Source: an uncultured Clostridia bacterium | GTDB taxonomy: Bacteria; Bacillota; Clostridia; Christensenellales; UBA1242 | Direction: 5' to 3' | Assembly: GCA_937900575.1 (NCBI GenBank) | Contig: CALCEI010000009.1 | Span: 1-9,400 of the forward strand | DNA: 9,400 bases | Shown here: positions 5,121 to 9,400 of the stretch, piece after piece | Numbering within the stretch: the stretch's first letter is position 1 | How the letters are laid out: each line of letters starts with the position of its first letter | Program-made: the position numbers and the translations under genes | The notes under the pieces: generated by a model | Seen by the model: only the letters and a program-made list of their open reading frames with translations | What the model was told of the DNA's origin: nothing | The model's database searches: none

Positions 5121-8100
5121 TTAGCCTGCCAAATCTGGTAATTCCCACCAAATGGTGTATTGAATATCTTTATTACTAATTGTTATTGTTTTTGTTTCTT
5201 TATAATACTTATCATTTGGATTGTCTTCCTTGTATTTTGCCAAAGTGAAATCCTCACCTTCGCCAACAGGTGTAACTATACCAGATACACTGATTGTGCT
5301 AGATGTAAACGCATTTGTTCCTTCACCTATTTCAAATGCCATGCATTTGAACTTTCCTGTCAAATCAAATGAAGTTTCAGAGTTTGGTACAACAAAGTAT
5401 GCATCTCCAGTACTCCAACAACTTGGTACAACAACTGCTGGGTTATCATCAATTGTAATTGGTGACTCTAATGCATAGAAGTTTGTTGCAATCAAATCAT
5501 ATATCTTATCACTTGTGCTACCTGTAACAACTAAATTATATAATTTGTATTCTACACCACAGAATGTATATGTTTTTACAAGTTCGCTTGTTCCAACGCT
5601 GGTTGCACCTTTAAAGTATGATGATATATTACTACTTGTTGGCAATGAAGAACAAATCAAAGATACTTCATATTGATCGGCTTCGTGAACAAGTTGTGCA
5701 ATGTTGATTGGATCACACTTTGCTGTGATGCTGTCATCGCCTTTCAATTTAAAGCCTGCCGTGTTTGTAGATTTATATTTATCTATGCCAACAATAGGAA
5801 CTTCATTTTGCACAATGTATAAATCTGCAACAAGTTCATTATTAAACAATTTTGTTACTGTGGTTGGAGTTGTTGAAGTTGGACTTTCATATCTCTGTGT
5901 TAAATTAATACAATAAATGCCAGAGTTTGCACTTGTTTCTTCAATTTTATAATAAAGTGCTGAACAGTTTGATATTGCACAACCTTCCATGTTGGATAAG
6001 CGTACATAACAATTATTTTTCAAATTGTCATATTCTGCTTTGGTTGTAAATCCTTCACACACAAACAACACATTGTCTGTTTTAGGTGTAAAACCTACTC
6101 CATAACCAAACAATTGCAATTTATTGTTTGACAAATCTTCAACTGTAACCACATTGGCTCCTGCCGATGAACTGTTAACTTTTATGCTTGCATTGTTTTT
6201 AACCAAATAACTTACGTAATATGTTGCATCAAAATCTCCGGCTCTGGTTAAATATTTGACTTGAATTTGGTATACAACAATATATGCGTTGCCGTCCATT
6301 GGTACAATTGGAAGTTCTGTTACAAGTCTTTTGTCTGTCAGCATCAAACTTGAATCTGAAGTTATGTCTTGTTGTACTCCGTTTTCAAACGTAGTTCTTG
6401 CATTGTAATCTTCAATTTCAACATTATTTGCCACAACATATTTTAAGCTGTACAAGATTTTAGAATTATTTGGAATGTTAGAATTGTTTTTGGATAATTC
6501 AATGCCTTCACTTTGATGCGTTCCCTTTGGAGCGATAATAGAAACTTCGTCACCTGTTGTTAAAGGTAAACTTGAATAGTTGACAATGCCATTTTCACCA
6601 CCTGCAGGAACATATTTAAATGTAAGAGCACCTTCAATTTTAATATCCCAATAAACAACATAATCACCATTATTTGTGGTTTTGTATGTTATTTTTAATG
6701 GCAATCTATCTGTTGTAAAGTCGTTTAAGAATTTGATTGTTGCACCATCAATTTTCACATAATCATCAAATTCGTCTGAATTAACAACTATGCTCAACCT
6801 GCCACTGCTTATTAATGTGTCAAGAGACATGATTTGTGAACCAGTCTTATTACCATGTTCGTCATAAGAAATGAGCATTGCTTCCAAGATGTTGCTTGTG
6901 TATACACCACTTGCCACTTCTTCCTTATCCAAAGTCAAATCATCATCAATAAGAGCCACATCTTCATCTACTTGCATCTTGTATGTTGAAGCATATTGGC
7001 CAACATTTGTTACAAGAGTGCCATTGATGTAAATTTCAATATCGCATTTAATGTGGAAGAAATATTTTAAGTTACCAATATAATAATCCTTATCACTTAC
7101 TCTGAAGGTCAATTCAATTTCAGCATCTTTTACAACTCTATATGGAGTTATTCTCCAACCGTTTATGTTGTAGAAGTCGTTATCTATCAAATTTGAACAA
7201 CTGCCAGATTTACCACCATATTTATAATTTGCTTCAATTGGTGTTGCTGTAAGGCCTGATGCGTACGTTGCGCTACAATTTGCACTGATTGTAACATCTT
7301 GCGCTGTCATAATATCCAAACTGTTTGTTGCAAACACTCTATACTTGGTTGCAGAATCATATTTTGAACTTAATGTAAAGTTATAGTACAACACTTCATA
7401 ATTATTAAACAATAAACCAGAATCTGTGTATGCTTTAAAGGTTATTTTTGCAACTGCAAAACAATCTTTACCTGCATCACGTTTTATGCTTGTTGAAATT
7501 TTCTTTGTTGCTTTGTCAAATTTTACTTCAACAACATATCCTTCTTCATAGGTTACTGTGTAAATTACTGCTTCTTCGTTGTCTGTTCTTACTACATTAC
7601 CATTCTCTAGACCTGTGTCGGCACCATTGAGTTGTAAACTTAAACTTTGAATGTAGAATTCTTGGTTTTTGTCATCAAACAATTTTGCAATGTCTGTTGA
7701 AACACTATTAAATGCAGAAACTTGTTTGTCATCTTTAATTAAAATGGTTGTGTAATTTTCGCCTGAAGTTTCTTGCAATGCTTCATAGCCATTTGCTTTT
7801 TCAGATTCTTCTGCTTTTGTGGTTATCCAGAATTCGTAAGATGCTTCCACACCTGCAACGTTGGTAATATCCATAATTGCGCTTGTGTCAACTGCAACTG
7901 CTGGGAAGTATAAATAATTATCTGTACTTACAATTAAACCATTGTTGCCCTTGTATGACAAACAGTTAGGGTTAGCAGATTTTTTGAAGCCCATTTCTTC
8001 TAAATTATAACCAGTTGCAACGTTACCTTCGCAATCAAGCAACACAATACGTGCAGAATTGATTATTACATTGTTAGATATATCTTTAATCTCTTCTGAT

Positions 8101-9239
8101 TCTAATGCATCAAAGAAGAAATTAAACACTTCTTTATCTGATTGGGAACCTTTTGCAACAATTTCGTGATTTGCACCGTCCGCAACATATTCTACTTCTA
8201 ACCCACCATAAGTCTTGGCAAGTGTTAAGTTACATTCAAAACCATCATTTTGTGGAGTTACAACACCAACAACATAGAAGGCCTCATTCTCATCTTGTAC
8301 GTAGAAGGTTATTTTTATTGTCTTTTCACTTGGAAGATGTACAAAACTGATTGAATTACCACTAATTTTATATGGTCCTTTACCTGTAAGACCACATGCA
8401 TATGCTTCGTTGCCTTTGATATCAAACCATAAGGTTGAGTTGTAACCTGCATATATTTCATATTTATTATCAGTGCCAATTGTAAATTTTGTGTACTCGT
8501 TTTCTATTGACTTTGTTGCAATTGTAAGTTTACTACCTTTTTCGCTAGTATAACTGTTAGGCTCAACTGTAGTAGAAATTGCATAACTTGCGTTTGGTTT
8601 ATGTAAACTGCTGAGTACATTCACAGTTACATGCTTGGTTATTATTGATGTTTCTTCGCCATCATTTTTAATATCGTCAAAGGTTAATGTAAATGAAATT
8701 GAATATGCTTTGTTTGTTTGAACGAATTCAAGATGTGGCACACCATTAGCATTGCTATATTGAACTTTATCATAAATAGGTTCTGTCTCACTAGTTGTGC
8801 TGCTCAAATTAAGTGTGTATTGAGTGCCGTCTTCAAAGGTTATTGTAATCTTTCCCTTGTATTCTGGGCTACCTTCTTTAACCAACTTCATATCTTTTAA
8901 GTCGATTGTGTTTACAAAACCATCTGTTTCGTCTTTGAATCTACCCGTTTCGAGTGTTACTGCATCTGTATCAATTGCCAAGCATTCATATTCATAATGA
9001 ACATAAACATACAAATCTTCGCCAAAATCATACTTTACAACAAAGTATTGATTTTCGTCCAAAACATATTTTGTTCGTACAACACTGTTGCCACTTATAT
9101 CAACGAGAATTCCGTCTATAATGCCTTTGACTTTACCGCTTTCCGCGCTTGATGTTTCTCTGGAAGCAATTGAGTGACCCCAGATGAATGCAAGCGTTGC
9201 GACAATACAAATTATTAAAAGAATTCGTAACGGTTTCAT
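5121..9239 (-). CDS. Giant beta-rich exported or membrane-anchored protein (1372 aa), function unknown
   Basis: I do not recognise the protein as a whole. Residues 5-21 are a hydrophobic segment after a short basic start (MKPLR), so the remaining chain is probably outside the membrane, tethered or secreted. From about residue 56 it is Thr/Ser/Asn/Val-rich and mostly predicted beta strand. A loose recurring unit of hydrophobic-T-[FY] strands followed by D/N turns and aromatic strands appears near residues 181, 308, 598, 709, 848 and 988, suggestive of degenerate Ig-like repeats. There is no LPxTG motif, C-terminal hydrophobic anchor, SLH or catalytic motif; the chain ends WWELPDLAG. About twenty scattered Cys residues are unusual for a surface protein. 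AAGGA (9246-9250) precedes the ATG by 6 bases. It has its own promoter and terminator, so it is monocistronic. Adhesin or cell-surface scaffold is a guess. Confidence 0.8.
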   Translation of the reverse strand: MKPLRILLIICIVATLAFIWGHSIASRETSSAESGKVKGIIDGILVDISGNSVVRTKYVLDENQYFVVKYDFGEDLYVYVHYEYECLAIDTDAVTLETGRFKDETDGFVNTIDLKDMKLVKEGSPEYKGKITITFEDGTQYTLNLSSTTSETEPIYDKVQYSNANGVPHLEFVQTNKAYSISFTLTFDDIKNDGEETSIITKHVTVNVLSSLHKPNASYAISTTVEPNSYTSEKGSKLTIATKSIENEYTKFTIGTDNKYEIYAGYNSTLWFDIKGNEAYACGLTGKGPYKISGNSISFVHLPSEKTIKITFYVQDENEAFYVVGVVTPQNDGFECNLTLAKTYGGLEVEYVADGANHEIVAKGSQSDKEVFNFFFDALESEEIKDISNNVIINSARIVLLDCEGNVATGYNLEEMGFKKSANPNCLSYKGNNGLIVSTDNYLYFPAVAVDTSAIMDITNVAGVEASYEFWITTKAEESEKANGYEALQETSGENYTTILIKDDKQVSAFNSVSTDIAKLFDDKNQEFYIQSLSLQLNGADTGLENGNVVRTDNEEAVIYTVTYEEGYVVEVKFDKATKKISTSIKRDAGKDCFAVAKITFKAYTDSGLLFNNYEVLYYNFTLSSKYDSATKYRVFATNSLDIMTAQDVTISANCSATYASGLTATPIEANYKYGGKSGSCSNLIDNDFYNINGWRITPYRVVKDAEIELTFRVSDKDYYIGNLKYFFHIKCDIEIYINGTLVTNVGQYASTYKMQVDEDVALIDDDLTLDKEEVASGVYTSNILEAMLISYDEHGNKTGSQIMSLDTLISSGRLSIVVNSDEFDDYVKIDGATIKFLNDFTTDRLPLKITYKTTNNGDYVVYWDIKIEGALTFKYVPAGGENGIVNYSSLPLTTGDEVSIIAPKGTHQSEGIELSKNNSNIPNNSKILYSLKYVVANNVEIEDYNARTTFENGVQQDITSDSSLMLTDKRLVTELPIVPMDGNAYIVVYQIQVKYLTRAGDFDATYYVSYLVKNNASIKVNSSSAGANVVTVEDLSNNKLQLFGYGVGFTPKTDNVLFVCEGFTTKAEYDNLKNNCYVRLSNMEGCAISNCSALYYKIEETSANSGIYCINLTQRYESPTSTTPTTVTKLFNNELVADLYIVQNEVPIVGIDKYKSTNTAGFKLKGDDSITAKCDPINIAQLVHEADQYEVSLICSSLPTSSNISSYFKGATSVGTSELVKTYTFCGVEYKLYNLVVTGSTSDKIYDLIATNFYALESPITIDDNPAVVVPSCWSTGDAYFVVPNSETSFDLTGKFKCMAFEIGEGTNAFTSSTISVSGIVTPVGEGEDFTLAKYKEDNPNDKYYKETKTITISNKDIQYTIWWELPDLAG
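9075..9239 (-). other. VanZ-like N-terminal segment of the giant protein (residues 1-55)
   Basis: The first transmembrane segment followed by FIWGHSIASRETSSAESGK (residues 18-36), a hydrophobic IIDGIL, and then VVR (53-55) follows the pattern of VanZ-family starts: a helix, then S-x-S, a Ser-rich SSxxSG stretch, and a VRK-A-H-F motif. After VVR the expected KxAHFxEY is missing and unrelated beta-rich sequence begins. Codons here include CCG, CGA (twice), ACG, GCG and TCC, richer in GC than the rest of the gene. The other two frames meet stops near 9110, so a simple frameshift does not restore VanZ. The resemblance is judged by eye. Confidence 0.45.
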
Positions 9240-9282
9240 TGAATGTCCTTATGTTTTTTTAATAACAACAACATCGTCTGAT

Positions 9283-9311
9283 ATTATAACATCGGAGCCG
9301 ATTTGTGTCTA
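9283..9311 (-). promoter_or_regulatory. Predicted strong sigma-A promoter upstream of the giant gene
   Basis: On the - strand, TAGACA (9306-9311, 5 of 6) and a perfect TATAAT (9283-9288) are 17 bases apart. The leader to the ATG at 9239 would be about 37 bases and contains only the AAGGA ribosome-binding site. Confidence 0.7.
9291..9302. repeat. Inverted repeat in the promoter spacer (operator candidate)
   Basis: ATCGG and CCGAT are perfect 5-base arms around a 2-base centre, lying wholly between the -10 and -35 boxes of the giant-gene promoter. It is a GC-rich island in AT-rich DNA, and this position is typical of a repressor or MerR-type site. The arms are short, so it stays a candidate. 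Confidence 0.4.
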
Positions 9312-9381
9312 TGATGTGATGAAATCAAAATCACTCTTTTATTTATTGGTGATTTATAGTAGACTTAATAATTGGTGACAT

Positions 9382-9397
9382 AAAAAAGAGAGGTTCC
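9382..9397 (-). terminator. Possible 3' half of a terminator from an upstream gene
   Basis: On the - strand, GGAACCTCTC (9388-9397) runs directly into TTTTTT (9382-9387), the usual look of a terminator's descending arm and U-tract. The matching ascending arm would lie beyond the window edge, so this cannot be confirmed. If right, a - strand gene ends just outside the window. Confidence 0.3.
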
Positions 9398-9400
9398 TGA

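Noticed and set aside
7448..8350. + strand frames rich in Leu/His/Gln inside the giant gene
   Set aside because: Their biased composition comes from antisense of Ala/Asn/Lys/Val codons, and no ribosome-binding sites or motifs are seen.
9184..9378. + strand 64-aa frame at the right end
   Set aside because: It covers the - strand promoter and start of the giant gene and has no recognisable motif or ribosome-binding site.
9345..9378. Direct repeat ATTGGTGA at 9345-9352 and 9371-9378
   Set aside because: It is only 8 bases long, in AT-rich DNA and far upstream of the promoter; chance is sufficient.
1..9400. CRISPR array, tRNA, rRNA or insertion sequence
   Set aside because: I saw no regularly spaced repeats, cloverleaf-like sequence, rRNA segments or transposase motifs on either strand.

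Overview
The window is AT-rich bacterial DNA using the standard code (Trp is TGG in the genes checked). It looks like Firmicutes DNA, probably from an uncultured or gut-type lineage. The main result is that it does not look like one continuous piece of chromosome. At about 1119-1139 two unrelated genes, read toward each other on opposite strands, both lose their 3' parts at the same point. An alpha/beta hydrolase on the + strand stops just before its GHSMG nucleophile elbow. Trigger factor on the - strand stops inside its C-terminal chaperone domain. The roughly 21 bases at the join read as acceptable family sequence for both genes, as expected if two genomes were joined through a short shared word. 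An assembly chimera is the simplest explanation.

Left block (1 to about 1139): a DegV/FakB-type fatty-acid-binding protein (- strand, cut by the window edge) and the hydrolase fragment (+ strand) are divergently transcribed from a 129-base intergenic region. That region has two facing promoters with a 16-base inverted repeat between them. Leu is mostly TTA and Asn mostly AAT, somewhat different from the right block, in the manner of Bacilli/Mollicutes relatives.

Right block (about 1119 to 9400): every gene is on the - strand, so transcription runs from high to low coordinates. A 1372-residue beta-rich exported or membrane-anchored protein (5121-9239) has its own promoter and ends at a strong hairpin terminator. 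Next comes a tight operon from one near-consensus promoter: an unknown 79-aa helical protein, SepF (cell division), LspA (lipoprotein signal peptidase) and an RluD/YlyB-type pseudouridine synthase, with overlapping or nearly touching genes. After that, two small translationally coupled membrane proteins of unknown function have their own promoter. Last is trigger factor (tig), also with its own promoter. This housekeeping content fits a low-GC clostridial genome.

A second oddity lies at the right end. The first 55 or so residues of the giant protein resemble the start of a VanZ-family membrane protein and use noticeably more GC-rich codons than the rest. This could be a real fusion or a second artificial join near 9070. 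I found no CRISPR array, tRNA, rRNA, insertion sequence or recognisable defence system. No stretch longer than 300 bases lacks a gene.
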